Notes under the pieces: model-generated
Database searches by the model: none
Seen by the model: the letters and a program-made list of their open reading frames with translations, nothing else
Told to the model about the DNA's origin: nothing
Assembly: GCA_016302225.1 (NCBI GenBank)
Contig: JAEDOB010000163.1
Span: 1 to 5,450 of the forward strand
Source of the DNA: Oscillospiraceae bacterium
GTDB lineage: Bacteria > Bacillota > Clostridia > Oscillospirales > Ruminococcaceae
Length of the DNA: 5,450 nt
Direction of reading: 5' to 3'
Part shown: positions 5,441 to 5,450 of the stretch, piece after piece
How the letters are laid out: every line of letters begins with the position of its first letter
How positions within the stretch are numbered: the first letter of the stretch is position 1
Translations under genes and position numbers: made by a program

Positions 5441-5450
5441 ATGAACAGCA
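5441..5450 (+). CDS. Start of an unidentified divergent gene, cut by window edge
   Basis: Only ATG AAC AGC and one further base (Met-Asn-Ser) are in the window, so no function can be given. The start is supported by a perfect -10 box, a correctly spaced partial -35, a leader and an excellent ribosome binding site. It is transcribed away from the 364-residue protein gene and shares the GCGAATGGT boxes with it, so it may encode the regulator of the pair or be co-regulated with it. Confidence 0.6.

Overview
The window looks like a chromosomal segment of a low-to-moderate GC Firmicute, most likely a gut or rumen Clostridium relative of the Ruminococcus/Oscillospiraceae type. The reasons are consensus sigma-A promoters, GGAGG-type ribosome binding sites, the protein style, and a LysR-type regulator resembling the sulfur-amino-acid regulators of streptococci and lactococci. 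The taxonomic call is an inference from sequence style only.

Layout. (1) Bases 1-729, plus strand: the 3' four fifths of a LysR-type regulator whose DNA-binding domain lies left of the window. (2) Bases 734-768: a strong hairpin between two convergent genes, probably a shared terminator. (3) Bases 772-3895, minus strand: a two-gene operon in the order metE then metF. MetF reduces methylene-tetrahydrofolate to 5-methyl-tetrahydrofolate, and MetE transfers that methyl to homocysteine to make methionine without cobalamin. The two genes overlap by 14 bases, and the metF ribosome binding site lies inside metE. (4) Bases 3896-4053: the metE promoter region. It has an extended -10 box and a short leader with no room for a SAM riboswitch or T-box. 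It also has a perfect dyad (GTCATA-N9-TATGAC) centred near -67, where LysR-type activators bind. The regulator at the left edge is the obvious candidate to act here. (5) Bases 4054-5148, minus strand: an unrecognised 364-residue protein with a cysteine cluster that looks like a zinc knuckle and a charged helical tail. (6) Bases 5149-5440: a divergent control region. It has a near-consensus promoter for the minus-strand gene, another for a plus-strand gene, and several copies of a GCGAATGGT box in both orientations. (7) Bases 5441-5450: the first codons of the plus-strand gene.

The left 3.9 kb form a coherent methionine-synthesis locus. The right 1.4 kb are less familiar. The divergent gene pair with its repeated operator-like boxes is the part most likely to hold something undescribed, but its key partner gene lies outside the window. 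No CRISPR array, RNA gene, insertion sequence or prophage gene was found.
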